From NCBI GenBank assembly GCA_025642065.1, contig JAODUP010001177.1:28732-92731 (forward strand): 64,000 nucleotides of DNA, read 5' to 3'. Under the pieces are notes generated by a model. That model was not told where the DNA came from, made no database searches, and saw nothing but the letters and a program-made list of their open reading frames with translations. Both the position numbers and the translations under genes were made by a program. This stretch comes from Paralvinella palmiformis (lineage: Eukaryota > Annelida > Polychaeta > Terebellida > Alvinellidae). Below are positions 46,540 to 58,264 of the stretch, piece by piece (the first letter of the stretch is position 1; each line of letters begins with the position of its first letter).

Positions 46540-47095
46540 CACGCTTACAAAAATAAAATCACTTTAGCATAGAATACAAACACACAAAATGCATTGATGC
46601 ATAGAAACAATAATAAACACCCCAGTGTGTTTAAATACGTTTTAATACATGATTATAAACACATTTTATAACAGACAATTGTAAACATCCATCAACCCTC
46701 TGCATATTTCGAAACACTATCTAAAACATACATTACAGTATATTATATAACAGGTGGTCGAAAAACGATGTGCACCTAATGCCTATACATATCACAAAAA
46801 TCGATTATAAACAAACCCTGTATTTGTCGATAACAACACACAATTACAACCATACAATGTGTCTCTAAATATTACAACATATGGTCCACTCCAGGTCAGG
46901 AAACTTTATGTCATTCCGTTCAGTGATCTAACAGTCATTAATATTGTAAATGTGATACAATTGCTAAATTAATATATTTATGAGTAACGGCATGAGAGAC
47001 GAATAATACAGGAATTGACTTGTATGAGAGATGAGTACAGTTTGAGGGTATATCGGGTATAGTCTTCCCAACATAGATATGGGACGGCCATCTTT
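46540..47095. other. Intergenic, nothing supported
   Basis: AT-rich sequence with repeated ATTATAAACACA phrases, possibly an old repeat. Confidence 0.4.
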
Positions 47096-47099
47096 ATAA

Positions 47100-47480
47100 T
47101 TCACCAGATGTGAGCGATAATAGCGGACGATATTGGCAACAAGTGAGCGATAATGGAGAGTGTACGAGATAATAGAGCGAATGATGGGCATGCGATGGAA
47201 TAATCGAATGAACAGACACAGAACGAGCGTAAATAGAGAAGAGAGTGGGTGGGGGAGGGTACCGACAACAGGTGAGCGATATAAGAGGAAATGGACAACA
47301 CTTGAGCAATAATAGAAAGAACAGATGACAAGGGAGCGATAATAGACAACACACGGAAATTTAGTAACAACGGAGTAAATAGACTATACGGGGACGATAA
47401 TAGGGAGAACAGATAATAATATTGGAAGCGTGGCATACCCGACAGCGATAATAGAGAACATACAAGTAGCGAGTGATAAG
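47100..47480. repeat. Decayed minisatellite with GAGCGATAATAG phrases
   Basis: GAGCGATAATAG, ACAGATGACAAGGGAGCGAT and similar phrases recur at about 28-35 bp. Divergent and purine-rich. Confidence 0.6.
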
Positions 47481-47646
47481 AGAGATATGGAGATTAGATT
47501 ATCAAGATACGGTATATTGGAGGAATCAATTACCAGGATGTCGGCCAGGTGGCGCCACCAACAAGCAAAGAAATATTAACAACATCGCTAAGGATGTTAT
47601 GAGAAATCAACACGGGAGGGGGCTAGGCGGCAATAAATCGGGTGGG

Positions 47647-47674
47647 AGTTAGTGAGTGAGTGAGTGAGTGAGTG
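47647..47674. repeat. (GTGA)n microsatellite
   Basis: Seven tandem GTGA-type tetranucleotides. Confidence 0.95.
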
Positions 47675-47839
47675 TTGGTAAAGTTGTGGTGTTGTTTGGG
47701 TCATTACACCGATGTGACGAACTGTCTACTATGTGTAGTGGCTGGTTTATTGTTATCGTGTGGTCTGAGTGGTTGGTATCGTGTGGTCGGCCCCTAGACA
47801 GGATATTAAAACGTGGGTGAGTGTGGCGTGGGCTGATTG

Positions 47840-47940
47840 CGAGTAAAAGATGAAGCATCCTTCAGGTCCAGTTAGGCTGCGATTTGAACCTTGTATGTTA
47901 GACATATCTAGCTAAGCACACTACTCATGTGGCCATAGAA
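47840..47940 (-). mobile_element. SINE (family 1), minus strand
   Basis: The reverse complement shows a B-box-like GGTTCAAATCG and CTGAAGGATGCTTCATC. The A box is degraded. Confidence 0.6.
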
Positions 47941-47944
47941 ATGA

Positions 47945-48865
47945 TGTCAATACTATTTCCCTGTGGTTATAATGTGGTCATTGTGACGGGGGGGGGAGGA
48001 GGTTACTGTATGGCCTGTGGGTTTGTGTGGTTATAATGTGGTCAGTATAACATTCTGGGTGACATTATGAGACAAGATATCGGTACACTTGCTGTTCTGT
48101 GTTTAAGCTGGAACTATCCAGATGGTCACCAGGTGACGCTGGTAGACTTGCGTCCTGTACGGAGATTCTCCGCGTTGTCCGGGTGAAAGGTCATATCCGC
48201 GGGCGATAACCCAGTCTTGGTCCATATGTAAATGAGCTGCCGATAATCTTCCATATAAATGGTTGCTAATCGTCATGTGACATGCCAACCCTGTTCACGT
48301 GGAGACCCTTATTAACCTAGGTGGCGCCACCAATCTGATAATGGCCCACACAAGCACCCTCGTTAGTTATTCCTATATAGAAAGGGAAAGTTATTATCTA
48401 GGATTTGTATGACCTTTACCAATCCCTGAAGGTTATAGGAATATTATCTATGAACAGAGTAGCCTGATCTCTGGTGTCCGGATCAAATCGATATTGAATC
48501 AAACATAACGTGAATATATAGATCCGGAACACACACACACACATATACGTATCATGCATCAGATGTGGCAAACTCAAGTCACGTGATCAACGCATTTCTC
48601 TGGGTCATCTTCAATCCTCATTTATCTCGCAGATTTATAGCCTTCATCCCACATGTACCGAATCCACCAACCTGACCTCTGACCCGTTAACCCCGTGACA
48701 TGACCTTTTTAGGATGACCTCTATGTTTACACCACACGCTGGGTGTTAATTGGGTAGGTCTAGTTAGCCGATAATTAGTCATCATTTATTATTTTGACCG
48801 AGATGAGATGTAAATATCAAAATTGACTCAACTAAAGGGAATATCTTCTAATGGTGACTGGATGT
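47945..48865. other. Intergenic, nothing supported
   Basis: Mixed-composition DNA with a G-run near 47988, CACGTG near 48295 and 48578, and TTATAATGTGGTCA duplicated near 47967 and 48030. Confidence 0.4.
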
Positions 48866-48867
48866 AT

Positions 48868-49065
48868 AGTGATGATGATGATGATGATGATGATTGATGT
48901 TTTGCAGCCACTTTTGTGCACATGGCAGGATAAATGGGGCCGACAGGTAATGAAGCGAAGTCAAAGATGAAACACCCCTCAGATAAGTCCACCCCCGAGA
49001 TTCATACTCAGGTGGTAGTAATCTGTGGTCCAACGCGCTACCAGCTAGTCCACGGAGGCGCCCTC
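48868..49065 (-). mobile_element. SINE (family 1), fullest copy, minus strand
   Basis: In reverse complement it reads GAGGGCGCCTCCGTGG, an A-box region ACTAGCTGGTAGCGCG, a B-box-like GTATGAATCTCG, CTGAGGGGTGTTTCATC, TTTGACTTCG, a body with GTGCACAAAAGTGGC, and an (ATC)n tail at 48868-48893. It defines the family layout: tRNA-like head, conserved core, (ATC)n tail. Confidence 0.85.
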
Positions 49066-49069
49066 ACCG

Positions 49070-49589
49070 GCTCAGTCGTATAGTAGTAGACAAGAACGCG
49101 AAAACAATTCTCTTTGATTCCAGTTCGATCTTATTGATCTTAGGAAAGGGGATCATTTATCGGCGAATTAATGCCTATAACAGGGGGGAGATATCCTTGA
49201 ACTAAAAATCCCATGGATAAAGAAAAAAAGGGTACTCTCCACCAAGCTCCAGTTAATAAGTAAAGTCCTTAGATTGCCATTGCCATAACTACGACAAAAG
49301 AAAGACCATTGAAGTTGCATGTGTGCTATGTCGTTGTAATTAAATATTAATATGTTAATAACGAAAAGAAATTAATTGTCGGAAATTGACCAAGAATTCA
49401 ACTCACACAACTTAAATATAACGATATCTTGGAAATGTTCGCTAAAATGTCAAGATTTTGTCGGAGCGTGTATTTTTTCGATCCCACAATTCACCTTGTT
49501 ACTATGGTTACTGTCACTATCCGAGGTTATTATCTGATTTATCATAAAAGTAGATTATCTGTCTCTCTGTCGAAACTAGATAAATGTAT

Positions 49590-49590
<1 letters not shown>
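49070..49590. other. Intergenic, nothing supported
   Basis: AT-rich unique-looking sequence; the 101-codon frame that starts here runs into the microsatellite at 49592. Confidence 0.45.
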
Positions 49591-49591
<1 letters not shown>

Positions 49592-49687
<96 letters not shown>

Positions 49688-49785
49688 CAGAGACACACAC
49701 ACACACTGAGAGAGAGAGAGAGAGAGAGAGATAGATAGATAGATAGATAGATAGATGGATAGATAAGATAGAGATAGAGATAGAG
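49592..49785. repeat. (TA)(GA)(CA)(GA)(GATA) compound microsatellite
   Basis: About 75 bp of TA followed by GA, CA, GA and GATA tracts. A (TG) tract follows at about 49853-49885. Confidence 0.98.
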
Positions 49786-49894
49786 ATAATCTACTAATGC
49801 TTCTGTTACTACTGTTTTAGTAGTAGTAATAGTGGTAATGTGTTTATCACGTATGTGTGTGTGTGTGTGTGTGTGCGTGTGCGTGCACGCGCGC

Positions 49895-50800
49895 ACCCCC
49901 TTCCCACACATATATCATTGCTGTTGTTCAGAACATCAATGCCAAAATAGCCATAAAAACGTCCATAAATCTCCATATACACAAATCTACAAATATATAA
50001 AGCTCAACTTACATAAAACTATATTTAAACGATCCCTATACGTGGATAAATATGTGGTGCTGAGAAAATCCGCTTTTTGTGCGTTCATATTGTTCATTAT
50101 TATATCGTACGATATGTGCCTCGAATGGGGTTATCTAGTAAATACTTGGTTGGTAAATCCCCCTGGGAAATACCGGGAATTACTGCCATATCCAATAAAT
50201 CATAAACCGGAAACGCAAAGGATACTGGGAAATACTGATGATGTCTTCATTATTATCATTTCTCTTAAGTTCACACATATCAGATTCACATATATCGTTT
50301 GGTAGCTAAATACTGGATCATGTCTGTGTTTAATGTTTGTCTCACATACATATATACATCTGGCAAACAATAACAAATGGCTATCAGTTTTCAATGAATT
50401 GTCTCTGATAAGAACATGATTTATTGAACATTATGATTTAATCATACACATATTATTACGTATCGTCTGTCTGTTTATCTATATCATGAATATAACGATG
50501 ACATATCACGAGATCGACAAGTGTACACACATTGTTCAAAGATCTGCTTAGACGTCTGACTTGGATAAAGACAACAGTCTGGATTGTACATTTAATTAAT
50601 TCTGGATTACCAAGAAGGAAGCTAACAGTTTCACCGGATGCATAATTCTGGGAAAATTGATAATCTTGGGCTACTTTGAAATGTTTAGTACTAATATTCA
50701 TATATTTACTAGTTTCTTTTCAGAACTAGTATGCTGTAATTTTTATTTTCATAGTTTACAACTTATTTCTTAAAATCGGCACAGAAATATTAACTTATTA
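49895..50800. other. Intergenic, nothing supported
   Basis: AT-rich DNA. The frame 49832-50305 contains protein-like text in its second half but begins in a TG repeat and shows no known domain. Confidence 0.35.
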
Positions 50801-50828
50801 ATTATAGACTTACAAGTGACTATGATTT

Positions 50829-51060
50829 ATGCATTGCATTCACTTCAAAAGACTTTTCTGCCTTTTCTTTGACTATAAATACCATGAATTTATGGCTTTT
50901 CCCTACGGCATGAGTAACAGACCATGTTTTTTATCCAGCTATAATGAATTATTTGTCTATTTTTTAAACGTGCGATTATTAAACAAGGTACACTTTTCCG
51001 AGGTCGACTTGACATAAGAGATTCCTGCCCAACTTTAGTTTGCATAGCAATATAATTAAG
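50829..51060 (+). pseudogene. Decayed DIRS-like reverse transcriptase fragment
   Basis: A 62-codon frame contains YHEFMAFPYGMSNRPCF followed by a run ending LFVYFLNVRLL. DIRS/Ngaro-type reverse transcriptases carry a comparable block (K-x-Y-x-F-x-x-x-P-x-G-x-S-x-x-P, then an F-x-x-L helix). The usual Lys/Arg residues after the block are changed and the frame is stopped at 51017, so it is a dead fragment. An alternative is a chance resemblance. Confidence 0.45.
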
Positions 51061-51179
51061 ATTTATCTGCCAAGAATCATTTAGGAGTCTACAAATGTAA
51101 ACAAACCTTGTCCAACTATTTAGACGATTTGTTGATCCGTTTTGTTAGTAAAACCGTGGTTTCTTCCATTTAAACCCAA

Positions 51180-51180
<1 letters not shown>

Positions 51181-51210
<30 letters not shown>

Positions 51211-51252
51211 GTGAAAATACTATTATTTCTGCTATTGTCAGAGGTATTAGAA

Positions 51253-51295
<43 letters not shown>

Positions 51296-51300
51296 ATATT
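51181..51300. repeat. (CA)n and (TA)(GA) microsatellites
   Basis: CA tract at 51181-51206, and CA-TA-GA tracts at about 51253-51294. Confidence 0.95.
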
Positions 51301-51429
51301 AATTAATTCATCAGTGTCACATATTTCAGTATATGTTCATTTAATTTACTGTGTTTTACCTTAATTTATATTGCTCATATTAATCTTATAATTTAAACAG
51401 CTTTTACCACAGCTTATCCATTAATTTAT

Positions 51430-51830
51430 TATCTGTACGATCGCTGATTGGCTGACGAGATTCAGATCTGTTACGTCATCACGATGACGCCAATATATGT
51501 TAATTAACAGCTGAAGAATGTTACATTAGTTTCTTCCAGCGGTCGACATTGCGTTTTTCTAACATGCCATCAATCAACGATATTGAAAATGGCGTTTGGG
51601 GGGAAATGACGTCGACTAAGGTCAAAGGTCGAGCCACAATAGCGAGGTCACGTTTAGAGTGGGAGTGAGCTGTATGCAAAGTGACGGACTCCAGCGAGGC
51701 CAGACCAAGGTCAAAGGTCAATCGCTTGTTCTACAGCACCCATTGTGCTATACCGTTCTAAAAAGAGGTTGACAATTACATTGTCTATTGATGTTAGCAA
51801 TATGGCTCAGGTCACGTGATGACTGTTGTT
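51430..51830. promoter_or_regulatory. Cluster of transcription-factor-like motifs with two DR1 sites
   Basis: AGGTCAAAGGTCA at 51708-51720 is a perfect DR1 nuclear-receptor element; AGGTCAAAGGTCG at 51619-51631 differs by one base. Nearby are an inverted CCAAT (GATTGGCTGACG near 51445), TTACGTCATCACGATGACGCC-type CRE halves near 51470-51490 and CACGTG near 51813. The stretch is GC-richer than its flanks. A promoter or enhancer is inferred. No exon is assigned. Confidence 0.4.
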
Positions 51831-52074
51831 TATCAGTAGGTAATATAGTAGGATGTTTGGTTGTTATTTAGATATTATGGCAAATTGATATTTTTTTTAG
51901 CTAACCTAAACCCATTACTGCGGTTGAAAATCTGAAATATATGCAAAACTCATGTTGACACGGGATCTTTATCTACATACACAAGTATATACACATAAAT
52001 ATTGATTATACGATATGCCATATGTACGATCTGTACGAGACTGGGTGATAAATTGATAATTAGATCAGTACATG

Positions 52075-52135
52075 GATAGATAGATAGATAGATAGATAGA
52101 TAGGTTGATAGATAGATAGATAGATAGATAAATAG
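52075..52135. repeat. (GATA)n microsatellite
   Basis: Two GATA runs separated by GGTT. Confidence 0.95.
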
Positions 52136-52259
52136 ATAATCCATAACATAGAAATATGTAGTTTGCATATTAATAAATAAATATTTATATTCTTTGGAAA
52201 ATGAAGACCAGTTTAAGCTGATTTGTATATTTCGTTACTCCACCTCACTCCACTCCTCC

Positions 52260-52262
<3 letters not shown>

Positions 52263-52310
<48 letters not shown>

Positions 52311-52352
52311 AGAGAGAGAGAGAGAGAGATGTGTGTGTGTGTGTGTGTATGT
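52263..52352. repeat. (TA)(GA)(TG) microsatellite
   Basis: TA tract, GA tract, then TG tract. Confidence 0.97.
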
Positions 52353-52589
52353 GAGGCTGGGGGGGGGAGAAGGAGATTTCCTCAGTAACACCAAATACTC
52401 AATGTTATCAGTAAACCTGTTATATAGCCGTTATAACCACACAGCTTATTATATTGCTGGTAACACCATAGCAATGCCCCGATTATCGCCCAGTACACGT
52501 CGTAATATTGTAACAATAGTATTATTACCAAGATAAGATGGAGAGAAGCAGATAAATATCCTTAATTATGCCCACCAGCCACATGGTAA

Positions 52590-52930
52590 TGTCCTACTGG
52601 GACATCAAAAGCACCCAGAATCCTATAGGATTTAGTGCATGTACGCCAGAATCTCCTATGGGACATTGGATCTTCATGTCTGTTCGGACTATATGATAAT
52701 GTGCACTGCTCGCTATCAAAGCGACCCACTGGATTTTGTTTATTACTCTGAGACAGGTCGATAGGACTTTGTGTATTGGTAAGATAAAGTTCTAGAGAAC
52801 CTTGTGCATAGGTATGGGCATTAGAACGACCTATATAGGACGGTGTCGGTTAGAATCGTAGGACCTGTGGAACATTACACATAGGCGCCCTACAGAATGA
52901 CCGCTGAGGACTTTACAAAGGCCGCACCCT
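52590..52930. repeat. Possible decayed repeat with CCTATAGGA phrases
   Basis: CAGAATCCTATAGGATTTAGT, CGATAGGACTTTGTG and CCTATATAGGACGG recur irregularly. Only weak periodicity is visible. Confidence 0.3.
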
Positions 52931-53159
52931 CTGACAAATCTAAACCCCGAAATAAAGTCCCCAAATCAGGTGTTTACTTTGCCCCGAGTAACCCGATTAA
53001 TTTTTCAAAAGCCTTTCTCTTGTAATTAGATTAGAGTTAATCACTTTCAAATTTAGGTGTTTATAATATGATTGTTGCACAGTGTAACTTGTGTAACCTG
53101 ACTGATGGGGTGGTACTCGGAATGGCAGTACATAGGGACTGTTAATTATTGCAGCATTG

Positions 53160-53765
53160 CGAACAATGGCAATGACAACAACAATAACAACTGCAACGAC
53201 ATTAACAACAGCTACAATGGCTACAGCAGCAACAACAGTAAAAATAGCAATGAGCAACAGCAAAAACAGCAATAGCCAAAACGACAATAACGTTAATAAC
53301 AGTCACTATAGTAGCAACGGCAAGCATATTAACAACAACAACGGCAATAACAGTATTAACAACACGGATAATATCAGCAGCAACAGCAACATGAGTAACA
53401 ACTATAATAAAAATAACAACAAAAATACAAACAACGACAACACCAACAACAACAAACAATAACAGCAATAACAACGACAAGAACATTAACAACAATGATA
53501 GCAGTTATAACACGAAGAGCAACAATAACGTATATATAGCAACATTCCTAGATAACAATAACAACAACAATAGCTAGATCAACAACAATGAAAATAGCAG
53601 CAACAACACGAACGCCAACGACCCATAACATATATTGCAACATTGGTAGCACCACGAAAACAACATTATCAACAAGATTAACATTAATAACAGCACTATC
53701 GATAACCAGAACAACAACAGCGGCAACAATAACAACAAGAACAACGGCAAATATCATGTCACAAC
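53160..53765. repeat. A/C-rich (AAC/AAT)n tract
   Basis: AACAAC, AATAAC and CAGCAAC triplets over about 600 bp. The plus strand is depleted of G and T. Frames of 96-104 codons are repeat translations. Confidence 0.85.
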
Positions 53766-54014
53766 ATGTTATAGAATAGGTGTATGTCTGGATTCGTCCC
53801 TGTACAGACACGTACGTACGTTTATTTAAGTGTATTTTAAGTGCACACGTGAGCGTATACATGCGTGTATTATATATGGATGACCTTTATTAAATATACA
53901 TTATTATTATTGTTATTATTATGTGCGCACGAGTGTGGCTGGATGTGCATGGGCAAGTGTGCTTGGATGCGTGCTTACGCTCGTGCTATTTATAAACACC
54001 TGTCACTTTCACAG

Positions 54015-54137
54015 ATGACCAAGAGATGGCGCCCACATCGATGAATGTCAAGGACATCCGGTATGGATCAGTCACGACTAGCACCACGGGATCCTATCTC
54101 ACGCTGACTAACTCCGGAATAACTAACATAAACCGAG
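54015..54137 (+). CDS. Candidate internal exon, unknown protein
   Basis: A 123-nt segment lies between a plausible acceptor (CTGTCACTTTCACAG, ending 54014) and a donor (GAG|GTAAAT at 54138). Only one frame is open throughout, with phase 1 at both ends, so it could be skipped or inserted without shifting frame. The peptide contains DQEMAPTSMNVKDIRYGS and TGSYLTLTNSGITNIN. It is GC-richer than its surroundings and not repetitive. Ser/Thr/Asn-rich composition suggests an extracellular or linker segment. No family is recognised and no partner exon was found in the window. Confidence 0.45.
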
Positions 54138-54239
54138 GTAAATAATCTGGATCAAGGGAGCTATCCCGCTGTTATTTATCACGTGTAGAGCATAACATGG
54201 TGTTGGCAGCTGTGCTTCCAGCTGTGTTATTCACGCCGA

Positions 54240-54754
54240 CGCTTGGTTCCTGTTTAACGTAACAGCTGTTAACCGTGATGATATCAAAGGGTATCCTCCT
54301 AGGCGTACACGCAGCTGGGTGGCTAATAACACAGTTGGCTGGCTGTACACGCTGCTAGAGAGCGTTGATTTATTAAAAGTGGACATTACTGGTTTCCTAA
54401 CTAAACAGCTGGGTCTTTTCACAGGCAGCTGGATGGCCATGTCTACAGCTGAGTTGCTATTTACAAAGTTGGGTGATTATCCATGTGGATCGCTGCACAC
54501 CATGTAGGGTTGAAAACACCCAGCCTGATGACACTACTATGTTCGATTACTATGGATACAATTGGATAGTTGAATCCACAAATGGACAGTGCTGTATACA
54601 GCTGGGTATATATCCTTACAGCTGGGCAATCGTATAACCAGTTGAATGGTGATGTATACAGCTGATACTGTACACACATTTGGCTGGCGATGAATACAAT
54701 CAGCTGGGTGACTGTATATATTGTTTAGCAGGATGGCTGTATGCACAATTGGGT

Positions 54755-54760
<6 letters not shown>
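54240..54760. repeat. Decayed repeat with TACAGCTGGGTGGCTGT phrases
   Basis: ACAGCTGGGTGGCTAATAAC, ACAGTTGGCTGGCTGTACAC and ATACAGCTGGGTATATATCC show a recurring CAGCTGG core at roughly 22-30 bp. It follows the candidate exon closely. Confidence 0.6.

Positions 54761-54804
<44 letters not shown>
54758..54804. repeat. (TA)n microsatellite
   Basis: Pure TA tract. Confidence 0.97.
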
Positions 54805-54807
<3 letters not shown>

Positions 54808-54809
54808 GG

Positions 54810-55560
54810 TGTGTGGGTGGCTGTACATGTAGCATCGAACACGTACAATTCGGCTTATAATAAGCCATCAGCTATCTCATTACACGTGTATTCCCGAGGC
54901 ATTCATTGACGACCTTGGATGACCTCTATTCCATCATGACTACTGTTATAGTGTACTATATTATTGCCTGTTCTAGGATGTTGATCACTTCTTGTTCCAT
55001 AATTTATCACAAATGTCAAGTCATTTACATAAATTCTCATACGTGATAAGTATAGCTTCGATTATAGAGCACACAAATACACAAACACACACAGTGTGTG
55101 TGTGTGTGTGTGTGTGTGTGACATTACCTTGCAAAACCGAGACCCGAGGAAGGGGAGGGGGTGGTGGTGGAATTCACACACACGTGCAAGCAAAATAATA
55201 TACGCATGTTATATAACTCATCATTTTCAGTGGCGTGTTTATATTTTTTTCTCTCAAGATTTAAACAGTTTACACGTTAATGTCTTGTTACATGAACTTG
55301 TTTACTCCCTAAAGCTTCGAGATTAATTGAAACAACATCTTAGAGATTAGAAACATTTGTAGCTAATTTATTTTCTTTATTGGCTAAATCGAATTCGAAT
55401 AACCCATAATTATATAGTCGTCGTCCAAAGAGTGGTTCCCTTAAAAACTGACTTGCTCGCTGGAAGAATTTCATCTCGAGCATATAGCACAGTTGAGAGA
55501 GTTGGTATTCGTATGGTAAAAGGTACCGATTTCGAGTTACGTTACTAATAGTAGAATTTA
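54810..55560. other. Intergenic, nothing supported
   Basis: Unique-looking DNA with a (TG)n tract at about 55095-55120. Confidence 0.45.
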
Positions 55561-55571
55561 ATATTATTATC

Positions 55572-55574
<3 letters not shown>

Positions 55575-55635
<61 letters not shown>

Positions 55636-55727
55636 TAAGTATATACAAATATAATACGATTATTAAATCAATATTTTAGTTCTGTATTCAACTCAGTCGA
55701 ACCAATTAAGAATATAGTCATATTCCA

Positions 55728-55780
<53 letters not shown>

Positions 55781-55870
55781 CCCCTCACACATTTATCTGA
55801 TTTACTATATCTCAGTAATACCCTGCATTATCATTCACTTTATCATTAATTTACTATTTATGACTGTGGT

Positions 55871-55920
<50 letters not shown>
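55575..55920. repeat. Two (TA)n tracts and an (AAT)n tract
   Basis: TA at about 55575-55640 and 55730-55775; AAT at about 55874-55920. Confidence 0.95.
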
Positions 55921-55923
<3 letters not shown>

Positions 55924-55956
55924 TAATCCTTTCGTCAGCATATGTTGAACCCGTAC

Positions 55957-56354
55957 ACAATTTAATGATATTACAATTTAATGATATTACAATTTAATGA
56001 TATTCAAAAAAAATTTAATGATATTACAATTTAATGATATCACAATTTAATGATATCACAATTTAATGATATCACAATTTAATGATATCACAATTTAATG
56101 ATATCACAATTTAATGATATCACAATTTAATGATATCACAATTTAATGATGTCACAATTTAATGATATCACAATTTAATGATGTCACAATTTAATGATGT
56201 CACAATTTAATGATGTCACAATTTAATGATGTCACAATTTAATGATGTCACAATTTAATGATGTCACAATTTAATGATGTCACAATTTAATGATGTCACA
56301 ATTTAATGATGTCACAATTTAATGATGTCACAATTTAATGATGTCACAATTTAG
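55957..56354. repeat. 16-bp satellite (CACAATTTAATGATAT)
   Basis: About 24 units with the core ACAATTTAATGAT. The variable triplet between cores runs ATT (4 units, one with an A-run insert), then ATC (7), then one GTC, one ATC and finally GTC for 11 more. Confidence 0.97.
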
Positions 56355-56359
56355 CATAA

Positions 56360-57640
56360 TCTATGTCTGTCCAGAATCTGTTATTTAATTAGGCCATTTT
56401 TTTCTTTCACTTTTAGTTCTTTTGTCGATGAGAAAAAAATGGAACATAAATCTTGTTTTTAAAAGGCTCTTGACTGTTTTGATAGTTTACGGTTTATATC
56501 CCGAGTTACGATGTCTCTAGGGAGCCATTTTAGTCGATGACGTTACGATAAAGAGATCATAAATTCTATGCTCTGCCATCGGGAACTTGGAGATGTTGGA
56601 AGATGTCGATTTTAACACGTTCACGCAGCTTTTTTGTTCCTTTTTTTTTCGTGTAATTTTAGCGGAAAGTGAAATTTAAGAAAAAGGATTTTTACGATAA
56701 CGTATGCCTGCAGTTGTGTTATCGTAGTTCGTTTTTTAAGTTTATTTCAATTCAAGTATTTAATCGTCTAAAAAAAGTTGGCTTATTAATATTTGTTTAC
56801 AACGAACACGAGAATTATTATTAACTGGCATTTTTAATTTAGTTTAGGGATTAATTTAGCTTAAAAACAATTGTTATTATTATAATATGTTATTTAGAAA
56901 CGAGAAACACGCACCATTTTTTATGGAGGTGGGGGGGGGGTCTGGACGTTTGTTTATTGTTATCATTATATCTATTTATTTATTAATTTTAATATATTTA
57001 TACTGAGTGGCTATTTACACCGAGGTATCGTCACGTGGTACACAGGTAACAAACAACAAACTAAAATGATATATTAATAAAATAGTTAAAACATACGCCT
57101 ACATACAATACAATATAATTTAAAATATGCCATTACTTAGTGCAAGTGCAATAATTACAACATTACAACATTACGGTGAGCAAAAGTATTCCATAAACGT
57201 TATTATTAAAGTGAATACACAAAGCCATTTCCACGTATACTACACAAAACAAAACAAAAAACGCGATATTTTTCAAAAGGTTTGGTTGTCACATATAATT
57301 AAAGGTGTCACTCAGTGACTTCCAATTATCTCCACAAAGGCAAACAAAGATTTGGATGAAGCTATACGATGGATAAAGTGATCATATTATCAAAGAATAG
57401 ATTTCTTGAACTGCAACCATTACCCAATTTGTGTTGTTTTCAAATCGTTTAAATACCAAACGTTTATTCATAGCTTTACTCATTAATTAAATCTTTCTAT
57501 CAAAATACGCTATCAGACTATAAGCAAATAAGTATCCATCATTACAATGGAATAAGGTAAACTTAAATGAACAGCTTTCTCTATAACTCAGAAGCCAGAA
57601 ATGCTGCGTTATCAAGATCTTTATATCAAAGCTTGTTAAC
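56360..57640. other. Intergenic, nothing supported
   Basis: AT-rich DNA with a G-run near 56932. No exon or element recognised. Confidence 0.45.
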
Positions 57641-58260
57641 AAGCAATATAATAATAATAATAATAATAATAATCACAAAACTTGTATAACGCCAACATCC
57701 TCGAAAACAATCGAGCTCAGTGACGCACCTAGTACAGGGATGGGGCAAACTCATAGTCCGGGTACGACGCAAAGATCAGATGGAAAGGAAACTTAGGAAG
57801 GATAAGCGAGTATGAAAAGGTGAGTTTTCAAATGGTGATGGAAATCAAACTATGCCATTTAATGACTTGTTCAGGGAGTGAATTCCAAAGAATAGGAACA
57901 GCAACTGAAAAGGTACGAGTCCCAGCACGAGTTTCTCAGTTTGGGTGCTAAAGAAAACATGGAAAATAGATATGAAGATTCTCCAGAAGAAAGAGTTTGA
58001 TAGGCAATAGTGCAGAGTTTGAAAACGATGCGAGCTTGAACGTGGAGCCAGTGAAGAGATTTCAGAAGTGGAACGGAATAAGAAAACCGAGGAGACCGTG
58101 TGACAACCGGAGCTAAGCAGTTCTGAACACATTGAAGTTTTAGGATATCCTTAGATGCAATGTTATAAAGAAGACAGATGCAGTAATCAAGCCTACTAGT
58201 AATGAGTGCTGTGGCGATGGTTTTGGCGACTGAAAGAGAAAACATAGGGCCGAAAACGGC
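57640..58260 (-). mobile_element. LINE fragment A: 3' end of an L2/CR1-like element
   Basis: The minus-strand frame contains ALITSRLDYCICLLYNI, LKLQCVQNCLAPVVTR and LLKSLHWLHVQARIVFKL, the C-terminal reverse transcriptase region of L2/CR1-like non-LTR retrotransposons. After a frameshift near 57950 a second frame reads GTRTFSVAVPILWNSLPEQV, the usual family ending. A 3' untranslated part and an (ATT)n tail at about 57643-57672 follow. The copy is 5'-truncated and frameshifted, hence inactive. Confidence 0.85.
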
Positions 58261-58264
58261 GATG

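Noticed and set aside
49832..50305. 157-codon frame on the + strand
   Set aside because: Starts within a TG microsatellite; the remainder is AT-rich with no recognisable domain.
51521..51721. 66-codon minus-strand frame with protein-like composition
   Set aside because: No domain or splice support, and it overlaps the DR1/CRE motif cluster, which explains the base composition equally well. It could be a terminal exon, but this cannot be shown.
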